From Fodinicurvata sp. EGI_FJ10296 (GTDB lineage Bacteria; Pseudomonadota; Alphaproteobacteria; DSM-16000; Inquilinaceae): 64,000 bases of DNA. How positions within the stretch are numbered: position 1 is the first letter of the stretch; each line of letters starts with the position of its first letter. The notes under the pieces were generated by a model. It was not told where the DNA came from. It did not search any database and saw nothing but the letters and a program-made list of their open reading frames with translations. Made by a program: the position numbers and the translations under genes. Below, one piece after another: positions 35,375 to 43,632 of this stretch. The stretch lies in the NCBI RefSeq assembly GCF_040712075.1, contig NZ_JBFCVL010000004.1:310001-374000 (forward strand), given 5' to 3'.

Positions 35375-36190
35375 CTACTCGCCGACTCCATAGGCCCGAT
35401 CCTGGCGGTCGGGATCATCGTCGTCGCAACCGCGAGCCCCCGGCGGCCGGGGACGCATATCGGCGGGAACGAGGTCCGACGGCGGCGGGCGGCTCGCGAT
35501 CGTCGGCACAGCCTGCTCTTCAGGGCGCCGCCGGTCGGGCGGTGTGACGATGCCGCCCGACATCACCATCTTGATCCCTTCTTCCACCGTCATTGTCAGC
35601 AGCAGGATGTCGCGCTTCGGCACGAACAGCAGGAACCCTGAAGTCGGATTGGGCGTCGTCGGCAGGAAGATGTTGACGACATCGTCCTCGGTCAAATTCT
35701 GTACTTCGGCTTTGGTATCGCCGGTGACGAAGGCCAGCGCCCAGATCCCGGGCCGCGGATATTCGACAAGAACGACCTGACGAAAGGCTGAGGACTGGTT
35801 GGCCAGCAGCGTCTCGAAAACCTGTTTTGTCGCGCCATAGATACTGCTGACGGCCGGAATGCGCACCATGATCCGGTCGGACAGTCGAACCAGCAGCCGC
35901 CCCGCATAACCGGCGGTCGTCGCCCCGATCAGGATCAGTCCGGCAACGACCAGAATCAGTCCCAGGCCGGGTGTCGGAAACGGCAGAAAATTCGTGGGGT
36001 CGAAGCGCGGTGGAAGAACGCTGGCGACGACATCGTCGACGAAACTGACCACCATCCAGATAACATAGAAAGTTATCACGATCGGCGCGGTGACCAGAAC
36101 GCCCGCGATAAAATAGGCCCGCATACGTGCGCCAAGACTCATGTTCTTGCCGAACGGCCGCGCCTGATCATGACCACTGCCATCTTTCAT
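35375..36190 (-). CDS. DUF502 family membrane protein
   Basis: A 271-residue inner-membrane protein with two N-terminal membrane segments (YFIAGVLVTAPIVITFYVIWMVVSFVDD and GLGLILVVAGLILIGATTAGY) and a cytoplasmic domain with the family stretch IPAVSSIYGATKQVFETLL...FRQVVLVEYPRPGIWALAFVTG. DUF502 proteins are common in Alphaproteobacteria; their function is unknown. The C-terminus is Pro/Arg/Asp-rich and probably disordered. The ATG at 36190 is preferred; a GTG three codons earlier is possible. It is not clearly in an operon with its neighbours. Confidence 0.88.
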   Translation of the reverse strand: MKDGSGHDQARPFGKNMSLGARMRAYFIAGVLVTAPIVITFYVIWMVVSFVDDVVASVLPPRFDPTNFLPFPTPGLGLILVVAGLILIGATTAGYAGRLLVRLSDRIMVRIPAVSSIYGATKQVFETLLANQSSAFRQVVLVEYPRPGIWALAFVTGDTKAEVQNLTEDDVVNIFLPTTPNPTSGFLLFVPKRDILLLTMTVEEGIKMVMSGGIVTPPDRRRPEEQAVPTIASRPPPSDLVPADMRPRPPGARGCDDDDPDRQDRAYGVGE

Positions 36191-36320
36191 TACCGCCACC
36201 GGCCCTCGTCTCTCATTCTCGGCAACGATAGAACACGCCTTTGCGGCAAGGGCAAGACGCCTTGATCCCCGTCAGAGATTGCTGCAGCTCAGGGCTTACT
36301 CCGCCCACTGGTCCGCCAAC

Positions 36321-37985
36321 TCAATCCGTGGGAAGGACCCACCCGATGCGCCAGCGCCGCCACAACAGGAACGCACCCAGCAGCAGCAAAGCGGCGCCGA
36401 TGACGGGTCGCACGGTGCCCGGCATCATCAGTATCGGCAGCGATATCGCGATGACAAGAGCGATGGGATAGGCCAGTGTCCAGCGATGAGTGCGCCTTTG
36501 CGCCTGATACCAGACGAACAGTACCGAAAAGCCGGCCAGGATCAGGAAGAACAGCGACCATGGCCGCGTGATGAACAGGGTCGGGTCACTGCTGACAGAG
36601 ACGGCCCGAACCAGGTTGGCCTCGGCAATCGGCCCCAGGACCACGCCCAGAATGATCGGGGCGATCGGAAAGCCGAGCACCTTCATGATGTAGCCCAGAA
36701 CACCGAAAGCGAACAGCGCCCATATGTCGAAGGTCACGTTGTTCAGGTTGAACACGCCGATTGCGCAGTAGATCAAAATTACTGAAGCAAGGGCGTAGAG
36801 CGGTATCTTCGTGACGACCGTGAAGATTCGTAGCGAGAATATCTGAACCGCCAACATGATGAAATTGGCGACGAAGAAGGCCACGATGATGCTGTATGCC
36901 AGCACCGGCTGGTTCGGAATGAAGCTCGGGCTCGGCGCGACATTATGGGCCAGAAGGGCGCCCAACATGACAGCCGTGATGACGTCGCCGGGAATGCCCA
37001 GCGCCATCATGGTGATCAGCGCGCCGCCGGCGGTCGCATTGTTGGCCGATTCCGCAGCAACCACGCCCTCAGGGGCGCCCTTGCCGAAGCGTTCCGGCGT
37101 CCTGGACGCCTTCTTCGCCTGGTCATAGGCAAGAATATTGGCGATCGACCCACCGGCAGCCGGAAGCACCCCGACCAGCGTACCGATGACCGAAGAACGC
37201 AGCAGGTTGCCCACATCCCCGAAGATGGTGCGGATTGACTCGATATGCGGAACACGGGCAGCAGAGGGATCGGCCAAAGCCATCGGCCGGCGTGCGGAAT
37301 CGGTGTCGCGAATATCGCCCATCAATTGGCTGAAGGCGAAGAGCCCGATCAGAACGGCAAGAAACGAAAAGCCCTGGTCCAGTATGTCGAAACCGAATGT
37401 CAGCCGTGTCACACCGTTCAGACTGTCCTCTCCGATGGCGGCGATCAGCAGACCGATACAACCGGCAATAAGGCCCTTGACCAGTTGTTCGCCGGCCAGA
37501 CTGGCGGTAATGGTCAGCGCGAAAATCACGAGCGCGAAATAGTCCCAGGGCCCGAATTCGAGGCCGACCCGCGCCAGAGCCGGCGCGAAGATGGCCAGTA
37601 TGACGGCGCTGAATATGCCGCCGAAGAAGCACGACCAAATGCCTATGCCCAGCGCCAGGCCTGGCTTTCCAGCCCGCGCCATGGGGAAACCATCGAATGT
37701 CGTTGCGACCGACGACGGCGTGCCGGGAATGCCGACCAGAATTCCGGGGATGAGACCGCCAGCAAGCCCGCCGACGAAAACGCCCATCATCATGGACAGG
37801 CCTTCCACGGGCGGCATCAGGAACGTGAACGGCAGGGTCAGGATCACGGCCATCGCGATCGTGAAGCCGGGTATCGACCCGGCGATCAGGCCGGCCAGAA
37901 CGCCAACCGCAATAAGCATTAGATTATAGGGGGTCAGCACATTGCCGAAGGCTGACCCGAGAATTTCGAAAAATGGTAGTTCCAT
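36321..37985 (-). CDS. tctA: Tripartite tricarboxylate transporter, large permease TctA
   Basis: A 554-residue membrane protein with about 12 membrane segments. GLIAGSIPGFTIAMAVILTLP and the internally repeated GALITMMALGIPGDVITAVMLGAL are the two conserved TctA signature regions; GIPGTPSSVATTFDGFPMARAG is also diagnostic. It imports a carboxylate with the sodium or proton gradient, using the periplasmic TctC protein and the small TctB subunit encoded upstream. The gene starts 15 bases after tctB. Substrate is not defined; the divergent aspartate dehydrogenase gene suggests a dicarboxylate or amino dicarboxylate. Confidence 0.95.
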   Translation of the reverse strand: MELPFFEILGSAFGNVLTPYNLMLIAVGVLAGLIAGSIPGFTIAMAVILTLPFTFLMPPVEGLSMMMGVFVGGLAGGLIPGILVGIPGTPSSVATTFDGFPMARAGKPGLALGIGIWSCFFGGIFSAVILAIFAPALARVGLEFGPWDYFALVIFALTITASLAGEQLVKGLIAGCIGLLIAAIGEDSLNGVTRLTFGFDILDQGFSFLAVLIGLFAFSQLMGDIRDTDSARRPMALADPSAARVPHIESIRTIFGDVGNLLRSSVIGTLVGVLPAAGGSIANILAYDQAKKASRTPERFGKGAPEGVVAAESANNATAGGALITMMALGIPGDVITAVMLGALLAHNVAPSPSFIPNQPVLAYSIIVAFFVANFIMLAVQIFSLRIFTVVTKIPLYALASVILIYCAIGVFNLNNVTFDIWALFAFGVLGYIMKVLGFPIAPIILGVVLGPIAEANLVRAVSVSSDPTLFITRPWSLFFLILAGFSVLFVWYQAQRRTHRWTLAYPIALVIAISLPILMMPGTVRPVIGAALLLLGAFLLWRRWRIGWVLPTD

Positions 37986-38000
37986 CGATCCCTGATCCCG

Positions 38001-38486
38001 TCAGATGCCTGTCATACGGCCGCGCGGCAACTGCACGCCGAGACCATAGGTAAAAACGGCCCACATGCCGCCGACCGTGGCCACGGCCACAGCGGCGTAC
38101 ATAATGAAATGACCGGGAGATCGATGTCCCAGAACAGCCTGCATCGCAAATGTGAACAGCATTCCGGCCACCAGAATTCCGAGCGATCGAAGGCCCAGCA
38201 GGAACACGAAGAACAGACTAAAGCAGACGATCGGATTCCGGTAATAGGCCAGCCAGTCGCGAAACGAGTCGAAATCCGGTTTTTCCGGTGGATCGCCTTC
38301 CCGTAGCGCCTTGATCAGCAGCGCGACCGACAGAAGAAACATCGGGACCAGAATCACCCGCGGCCACACTTCCGCGCCAATAGCGGCGAACGGTGCGCGG
38401 CGAACGTCGAAAGTCGTCCAGAAGAACGCAAGCGTCAGACCGATCAAGACGAGCGCGACGACGACGTCGCGCGATACCCTGGACAT
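38001..38486 (-). CDS. tctB: Tripartite tricarboxylate transporter, small subunit TctB
   Basis: A 161-residue protein with four membrane segments (VVALVLIGLTLAFFWTTF, WPRVILVPMFLLSVALLIKAL, NPIVCFSLFFVFLLGLRSLGILVAGMLFTFAMQAVLG, YAAVAVATVGGMWAVFTYGLG), the usual size of TctB. It stabilises or assists TctA. Start MSRVSRDV at 38486 follows a GGGGG site. A perfect 15-bp stem-loop separates it from tctC upstream, suggesting lower expression than the binding protein. Confidence 0.9.
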   Translation of the reverse strand: MSRVSRDVVVALVLIGLTLAFFWTTFDVRRAPFAAIGAEVWPRVILVPMFLLSVALLIKALREGDPPEKPDFDSFRDWLAYYRNPIVCFSLFFVFLLGLRSLGILVAGMLFTFAMQAVLGHRSPGHFIMYAAVAVATVGGMWAVFTYGLGVQLPRGRMTGI

Positions 38487-38528
38487 CAAACCCCCGTCAT
38501 TTTCTGCTGGAATTGCCGACAAGCGATC

Positions 38529-38564
38529 GGGCCGGCCGAGCGGTATCTGCCGCTCGGCCGGCCC
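38529..38564 (-). other. Perfect 15-bp stem-loop between tctC and tctB
   Basis: GGGCCGGCCGAGCGG and its exact complement enclose a six-base loop. No T-run follows on the minus strand. In this position it should protect tctC mRNA and attenuate read-through into tctB-tctA. Confidence 0.7.
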
Positions 38565-38607
38565 CAATCAATCGACGCCGTCGTTCAACGCGGCCATTCC
38601 GGTTGGA

Positions 38608-39600
38608 TCAGCCTTCGGGATTATAGAGGCCAATCGCGATGGCGATACGCTCGTGGAGTTCATAGTTGTCTTCCATGAACGCGGCATAATCTTCGGCGTT
38701 CATGTAGCGAACGCTGGTGCCGGCGCCTTCCAGGGCCTCGGCAACCTCCGGCGCTTCCATGGCTTCGCCGAAAAGATCCTCGTAGTACGAGATGATCTCG
38801 GCATCCGTGCCTGGAGGCGCAACGACCCCCCGGCTCAGCCCGTATTCAACATCATAGCCCTGCTCGGCGAGGGTCGGGATGTCCGGAGCGGTCGGATCGC
38901 GTTCCGGCAAGGCAATGCCGAGCGCCTTCAACTCTTCGTCCTCGATGTACTGGTTGGCGGTGATGATGTTCATCTCGCCCAGATCGACAGTACCGGCCAG
39001 CATGCCCGTCAACCGCTCGCGCGTCCCGTCGAACGGCACGTGGTTGAATTCGACACCGGCTTCGTCTTCGATCATCAGGAAGATGAAATGGCTGGTCGAC
39101 CCGATGGTCGATCCTGCAGAAATCTCACCGGGATTGGCCTCGGCATGCTCGATCATGCCCGACATGTCGTCATAGGGCGTTCCGAGCGCAGCGCCGACCA
39201 CTGACGGCGTATAGGTGAGCAGTGAAATCGTGTCGAATTCATCCCAGTTGAAATCGACACGTTCGGTCAGATAACTGGTGATCGCGCTGTCGTGAAGTGC
39301 AAGAAGCGTGCAGCCGTCGGCGTCGGCATCGAGGACTTCCGCGGCACCGCGGTTGCCGCCCTGACCGCCCACATTGACGACGCGTAGCTCCGGATCGGCG
39401 CCGAGTTCGTTGGCCTTTTCCACGACCTGACGGAATATGATATCGGTATCGCCGCCGGCACCCCAAGGAACGATCAACTGAACCGAGTTGCAGGGCAAAT
39501 CCAGACCATCCTGCGCCTGGGCATCGACGGCTGCCATGCCAGACACGCCATAAGCGAGCGCCACAGCAGATACAATCATTCCCGATTTACGTAACATCAT
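38608..39600 (-). CDS. tctC: Tripartite tricarboxylate transporter substrate-binding protein TctC
   Basis: A 330-residue periplasmic (Bug-family) binding protein. The signal peptide ends near AQA-QDG (about residue 30). The mature chain starts with the family block VQLIVPWGAGGDTDIIFRQVVE, followed by VVNVGGQGGNRGAAEVL and GVEFNHVPFDGTRERLTGMLAGTVDLGEMN, which form the carboxylate-binding loops. Two tandem ATG codons (39600 and 39597) follow GGAAGGAAG. First gene of the tctCBA operon and probably the most highly expressed. Confidence 0.93.
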   Translation of the reverse strand: MMLRKSGMIVSAVALAYGVSGMAAVDAQAQDGLDLPCNSVQLIVPWGAGGDTDIIFRQVVEKANELGADPELRVVNVGGQGGNRGAAEVLDADADGCTLLALHDSAITSYLTERVDFNWDEFDTISLLTYTPSVVGAALGTPYDDMSGMIEHAEANPGEISAGSTIGSTSHFIFLMIEDEAGVEFNHVPFDGTRERLTGMLAGTVDLGEMNIITANQYIEDEELKALGIALPERDPTAPDIPTLAEQGYDVEYGLSRGVVAPPGTDAEIISYYEDLFGEAMEAPEVAEALEGAGTSVRYMNAEDYAAFMEDNYELHERIAIAIGLYNPEG

Positions 39601-39736
39601 AGCATTCTTCCTTCCCTGTTCACTTGTGACCGCACTTGCCCGAAGGACGAAGCTGGTGGACAGATTCTTTGCAAACATCTATCCCGCTACGATCACGTTC
39701 CCCTAAAATGCATGAATATGATGGAGTGTCCAGACT

Positions 39737-40576
39737 ATGGTGGAGGGAAAATTGAATCGCGACGGGAACCGCCCCCTGCGGATCGGTCTGGCGGGCCTGG
39801 GCGCCGTCGGCATTCCGGTCGCCGAACATCTCGACCGCGGCATCGACGGCCTGGTGCTTTCTGCGGTGGCGGTGCGCGACCGTGAGAAGGCCCGCCGCCA
39901 CGTCGAGGGATTCGCGACAGTGCCGGAAATCGTCGACATTGACGCTCTGGCCGAGCATGCCGACGTCGTCGTAGAGGGGCTTCCGGCCAGTCTTTTCAGA
40001 AGCGTCGCCGAACCGATATTGAAAAAGGGCGGCATATTCGTGCCGGCCTCGGTCGGCGCCCTGCTGACGAATTTCGATCTCGTGGATCTCGCCCGCGCCC
40101 ATGGCGGCCGCATCATCGTCCCGACCGGCGCCCTGCTCGGCCTCGACGCGGTCCGCGCGGCGGCACAAGGGACGATCAACAGCATCACCATGACGACCCG
40201 GAAGCCCCCCGGCGGTCTTGCCGGTGCGCCGTATCTTCTTGAGCATGGTCCGTCGATGGACTCCATTACCGAGCCGACGATGGTTTTCGAGGGCACCGCC
40301 CGCGAGGCGGCCGCCGGATTCCCGGCCAATCTGAACGTCGCCGTCGCGCTCAGCCTTGCGGGAATAGGCCCGGACAAGACCCGGCTGCAGATCTGGGCCG
40401 ATCCGACGGTGACGCGCAACACGCACATCATCGACGTCGATTCCGACAGCGCGCGGTTCCATCTGAAGATCGAAAACATTCCCAGCGACATCAACCCGCG
40501 CACGGGCCGGATCACCGGACTGAGCGTGGTCGCAGCCTTGCGGTCACTGGTCGACCCCCTGAGAGTCGGCACATGA
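39737..40576 (+). CDS. nadX: L-aspartate dehydrogenase
   Basis: A 279-residue NAD(P)-dependent enzyme that oxidises aspartate to iminoaspartate/oxaloacetate, or runs in reverse. The N-terminal fold IGLAGLGAVGIPVAEHLDRG and the DUF108 catalytic block TNFDLVDLARAHGGRIIVPTGALLGLDAV, then NTHIIDVDSDSARFHLKIENIPSDINPRTGRIT, match the family well. It is divergent from tctC with 136 bases between, so the two probably share control. No nadA or nadC is adjacent, so catabolic use of an imported amino dicarboxylate is more likely than NAD synthesis. Ends before a bidirectional terminator-like stem. Confidence 0.9.
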   Translation: MVEGKLNRDGNRPLRIGLAGLGAVGIPVAEHLDRGIDGLVLSAVAVRDREKARRHVEGFATVPEIVDIDALAEHADVVVEGLPASLFRSVAEPILKKGGIFVPASVGALLTNFDLVDLARAHGGRIIVPTGALLGLDAVRAAAQGTINSITMTTRKPPGGLAGAPYLLEHGPSMDSITEPTMVFEGTAREAAAGFPANLNVAVALSLAGIGPDKTRLQIWADPTVTRNTHIIDVDSDSARFHLKIENIPSDINPRTGRITGLSVVAALRSLVDPLRVGT

Positions 40577-40631
40577 TCTCGTCATTGTGATGCCGACAGG
40601 GTTTGACTTGCCGGCACAGATAGGTCGGATT

Positions 40632-40659
40632 GGCGGGCCGGAATGAACACCGGCCCGCC
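40632..40659. terminator. Bidirectional hairpin between convergent genes
   Basis: GGCGGGCCGG and CCGGCCCGCC (perfect 10-bp stem) enclose eight bases. It sits between nadX (+) and the next minus-strand gene, 56 and 10 bases from the stop codons. No long T-run on either side, so termination may be partial. Confidence 0.6.
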
Positions 40660-40668
40660 GAACCGTGC

Positions 40669-41304
40669 CTACATGACCACCGTGCGCAGTTGATAACCGT
40701 CGCCCGTCGGGATCAGAATGCTGCCGGCCGGCTGACTGTTGGGTCCGAATCCCTGGAGATAGCGCAGGTACTCTTCCATCACGACCGGCACGATGTTGTC
40801 GTTCAATTGTTGAGCGACCTGTCCGGCCATCGTCCCGTCACCGCCGCATGCGGCAACCATGGACCCCCAGACGGACGAAACCTTGTATCGCGTCGCTTCG
40901 TGCTGCGCAGAGCGCACCACTGACAGCAGATGATAGTATTTCCGAAGCTGCTCGGCAGCCTCGGCTGTTATACTGGCACTCATCGACATATCTGCCAGCT
41001 GCATGACACTGTCAGCCTGCGGACTGGACGGATTGAGCTGATCGGAAGCCGAGCGGAAATTCTCCAGATCGGTGCTGCTGAGATACTCCGGCGTGTCCAC
41101 ATGCATCCAGGCCGCGAAATAGCAGCCCTGGTATCGTGCGGCGACTTCGACGCTGCCCGGATTGAACCTTGTCATGATCCAGTTGATGTCCAGCATCGGA
41201 TCGCTGAATCCGCCCAGACCCGTAGCGCCGGTATTGGCGTTATTCCCTCTTCCGCGTCTGAACATCTTCGGAAGCGAAATCGATTTTCCAAACAGTTTCG
41301 GCAT
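40669..41304 (-). CDS. Hypothetical protein (211 aa)
   Basis: A protein of 211 residues with a basic N-terminus (MPKLFGKSISLPKMFRRGRG), no signal peptide and no membrane segment. The middle (ADSVMQLADMSMSASITAEAAEQLRKYYHLLSVVRSAQHEATRYKVSS) should be helical. It has no motif I recognise. The ATG at 41304 has GAGGGG close upstream, and the composition is that of a real protein. It may belong to the same transcription unit as the membrane protein upstream (165 bases away). Function unknown. Confidence 0.65.
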   Translation of the reverse strand: MPKLFGKSISLPKMFRRGRGNNANTGATGLGGFSDPMLDINWIMTRFNPGSVEVAARYQGCYFAAWMHVDTPEYLSSTDLENFRSASDQLNPSSPQADSVMQLADMSMSASITAEAAEQLRKYYHLLSVVRSAQHEATRYKVSSVWGSMVAACGGDGTMAGQVAQQLNDNIVPVVMEEYLRYLQGFGPNSQPAGSILIPTGDGYQLRTVVM

Positions 41305-41468
41305 GCCACCCCTCGCTGAAAAGAACGCAGTCACGCCCGGCCGATTATCCCGGTCGTTCACCTCGACTGCACAGCCCGGAATGCATAACAATAGATCGGA
41401 AGCAGAAATTCAACAGATTTGTAGGTAGTTTCCTTGCGCCATGCGCGCAGAACGAGCGATCGCATGGA

Positions 41469-42212
41469 TCATCCCGCCGCCACCCCCCAAAAGGCGCGGC
41501 GGGCGGCCACCTGAATCAGGGCGACGATCACCGGCATGACCAGCACAGCGAGCGACCCCAGCATGGTCACGCTCATGCCCAGCCATAGCAACACCAAAGC
41601 GGGCACGACCCGGGCCATGAACGCCGGCACCGGCGGTCCGGGTGGCACGAGATCTGCAGGATGACGGCGAAGCATCAGGCTGAGCGGCAGAACGAGAATG
41701 CCGACCCCCGGCCAAAGCAGAGCGACACCCGACAGAACCACCAGACCGATGCTGACCTGTAGCTGCACGACCGTAAGGATGAAGAGCCCGAGCGAGATCG
41801 GACCCATATCACCCCCAGATCCGGCAGCGACGTAGAGCAGATAGAGCGACAGGCTCACACAACCGGCCGCGCCAAGGACCCATATCGCCCCCCAGGGGAC
41901 GTCGCCCTGGGTCTCGATCGGCTTGTATCCATCGGCCAGCGCCGCCACCCTGAATGCCCCCAGCAGAAAGATGCCGGGCAGCACGAACTGAAAGGCACGC
42001 CCGGTCAGGGTAAGGCCGGCGGATATCAGAAAGGCCGCCGCCAGCGACCCCACGACCATGGCGGCATAGAGAACGATCCAACCCGTCAGGGCATTGCGCA
42101 GAACCCTCAGGCCGTCCAGGAGCAACGCCGGAATATCGGCCAACGCCGATGGATCGAAGCGTTCGGGCGCGTCGGGATGACTGTTGCCGCTTTGCCGCAT
42201 CATGGACATCAT
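41469..42212 (-). CDS. Hypothetical multi-pass membrane protein
   Basis: A 247-residue integral membrane protein with about six hydrophobic segments (for example WIVLYAAMVVGSLAAAFLISAGL, AIWVLGAAGCVSLSLYLLYVAA, SLGLFILTVVQLQVSIGLVVLSGVALLWPGVGILVLPL and ALVLLWLGMSVTMLGSLAVLVMPVIVALI). No transporter motif is seen. The start region contains several ATGs; 42212 is nearest to a GAGGC ribosome-binding site. No family is recognised and no role is proposed. Confidence 0.7.
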   Translation of the reverse strand: MMSMMRQSGNSHPDAPERFDPSALADIPALLLDGLRVLRNALTGWIVLYAAMVVGSLAAAFLISAGLTLTGRAFQFVLPGIFLLGAFRVAALADGYKPIETQGDVPWGAIWVLGAAGCVSLSLYLLYVAAGSGGDMGPISLGLFILTVVQLQVSIGLVVLSGVALLWPGVGILVLPLSLMLRRHPADLVPPGPPVPAFMARVVPALVLLWLGMSVTMLGSLAVLVMPVIVALIQVAARRAFWGVAAG

Positions 42213-42300
42213 GCCTCGATGATCCCGAGACGCCAACGCGCCAGGGACCCACAACTGGACCATCCGGATTCCGGGTACCCAACTCCCGACGCCAATGGAT

Positions 42301-42317
42301 GATCCCGATCCGGGATC
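42301..42317 (-). other. Short hairpin after the GlcG-like gene
   Basis: GATCCCG and CGGGATC enclose ATC, about 35 bases downstream of the GlcG-like stop on the minus strand. The stem is only seven pairs with no T-run, so a terminator role is weakly supported. Confidence 0.3.
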
Positions 42318-42349
42318 CGATTTTCAGAGCCGAATCGGGAAAACTTCGC

Positions 42350-42784
42350 TCAGGCGCCGGTATCCGCCCTCAGACCGGCGGCTTCGATTCCGGCAACGGC
42401 AGCGGCCTCATCGTTGTCGGAGAGATCGCCGGAGATTCCGACAGCGCCGAGCAGCCGGCCAGCCTCGTCGCGCACCAGCACACCGCCGGGAACCGGCACC
42501 ATGGATCCGCCGACGACGTGCGAGACGGCCGACATGAAATAAGCCTGATCCTGAGCGCGCTTGTCCAGAGCACGGCTTCCCATGCCCAGCGCCAGGGCGC
42601 CATAAGCTTTTCCGTGAGCGATCTCTGCCCGCTTCAGGCTGACGCCGTCCTCGGACTCGGCCGCCTTCAGGGCCCCGCGACTGTCGAGCATGATCACGGA
42701 CAAGGGCTTCAGCTTCAGCTCTCGCCCATGGGCAAGGGCCCTGGAAACGATTGTGCGGGCTTGATCCAGGCTAAGGTCAGACAT
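42350..42784 (-). CDS. GlcG/HbpS family heme-degrading-domain protein
   Basis: A 144-residue single-domain protein of the DUF336/Haem_degrading family. SLDQARTIVSRALAHGRELKLKPLSVIMLDSRGALKAAESEDG and the C-terminal SHVVGGSMVPVPGGVLVRDEAGRLLGAVGISGD are the family hallmarks. Members include HbpS, which binds heme, and GlcG, of unknown function in glycolate operons and PduO-C domains. No signal peptide. It is divergent from the two-component pair. Ligand unknown. Confidence 0.88.
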   Translation of the reverse strand: MSDLSLDQARTIVSRALAHGRELKLKPLSVIMLDSRGALKAAESEDGVSLKRAEIAHGKAYGALALGMGSRALDKRAQDQAYFMSAVSHVVGGSMVPVPGGVLVRDEAGRLLGAVGISGDLSDNDEAAAVAGIEAAGLRADTGA

Positions 42785-42903
42785 TCAGGACTCCGTCGAT
42801 TCAGCGATTCATGGCATTGTGGCCCGGTCGCGGTCCGACTGCAACCGAATGGAACCACAGCGATACCGGTACCCCAGAGTATGACGTGTGCCAGAGTATG
42901 ATT

Positions 42904-43632
42904 ATGCCGAATGAAGGGATGCCCAACGAGCAGCCGTCGACAGCCGACATGGGCCCCCATGTGCTGGTCGTCGACGACGATACCCGCCTCAGGTCTCTTC
43001 TCCGGCGTTATCTGACCGACAACGCCTTTACCGTTTCAGCCGCCGCCGACGCGGCAGAAGCCCGTTCGGCGCTGCGGCTGTTCAGTTTCGATATCCTCGT
43101 CGTCGACGTCATGATGCCGGGTGAAAACGGCATCGAGCTGGTTCGATCGATCCGCGACACCGTGCCGTCGGGCATCCTGTTGCTGACCGCGCGGGGCGAT
43201 CCGCAGGACCGCATCACGGGGCTCGAAGCCGGCGCCGACGACTACCTCGCCAAACCGTTCGAACCGCGCGAATTGCTTCTGCGCCTGACCAACATCCTCA
43301 AACGCATCCGCACGGCGCCGGAGGTCAACGATCAGGCACTGCTACGCCTGGGCGAGCATGTGTTCGACAGCCGGCGGCGCGAACTGAGCCAGAATGGCCG
43401 CCCCGTTCGGCTGACCAGCGCCGAGATCGCGCTGTTGGGGGTGCTGGCCGATCAGCCGGGCCAGCCGATGAGCAGGGAAGAGATGATGGAGCGGACCGGC
43501 ATCGGCGGCAGCCTGCGCAGCATCGACGTGCAGGTGACCCGGCTGCGCCGGAAGGTCGAACCCGACGCCAAGGCGCCGCGCTACCTCCAGACCGTGCGTG
43601 GTGAAGGCTATGTGCTGAGGCCGGACGGATAA
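42904..43632 (+). CDS. OmpR-family response regulator
   Basis: A 242-residue DNA-binding regulator. The receiver domain holds the acidic pocket VVDDD (24-26), the phosphorylated Asp68 in ILVVDVMMPG, Thr in LLTARG and Lys in YLAKPF. The C-terminal winged helix has RLTSAEIALLGVLADQPGQPMSREEM and VQVTRLRRKVEPDAKAPRYLQTVRGEGYVL. ATG 42904 is preferred by spacing from AGAG; ATGs at 42898, 42919 and 42811 are alternatives. Its stop overlaps the histidine-kinase start (TAATG), so the pair is coupled. The targets are unknown. Confidence 0.95.
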   Translation: MPNEGMPNEQPSTADMGPHVLVVDDDTRLRSLLRRYLTDNAFTVSAAADAAEARSALRLFSFDILVVDVMMPGENGIELVRSIRDTVPSGILLLTARGDPQDRITGLEAGADDYLAKPFEPRELLLRLTNILKRIRTAPEVNDQALLRLGEHVFDSRRRELSQNGRPVRLTSAEIALLGVLADQPGQPMSREEMMERTGIGGSLRSIDVQVTRLRRKVEPDAKAPRYLQTVRGEGYVLRPDG

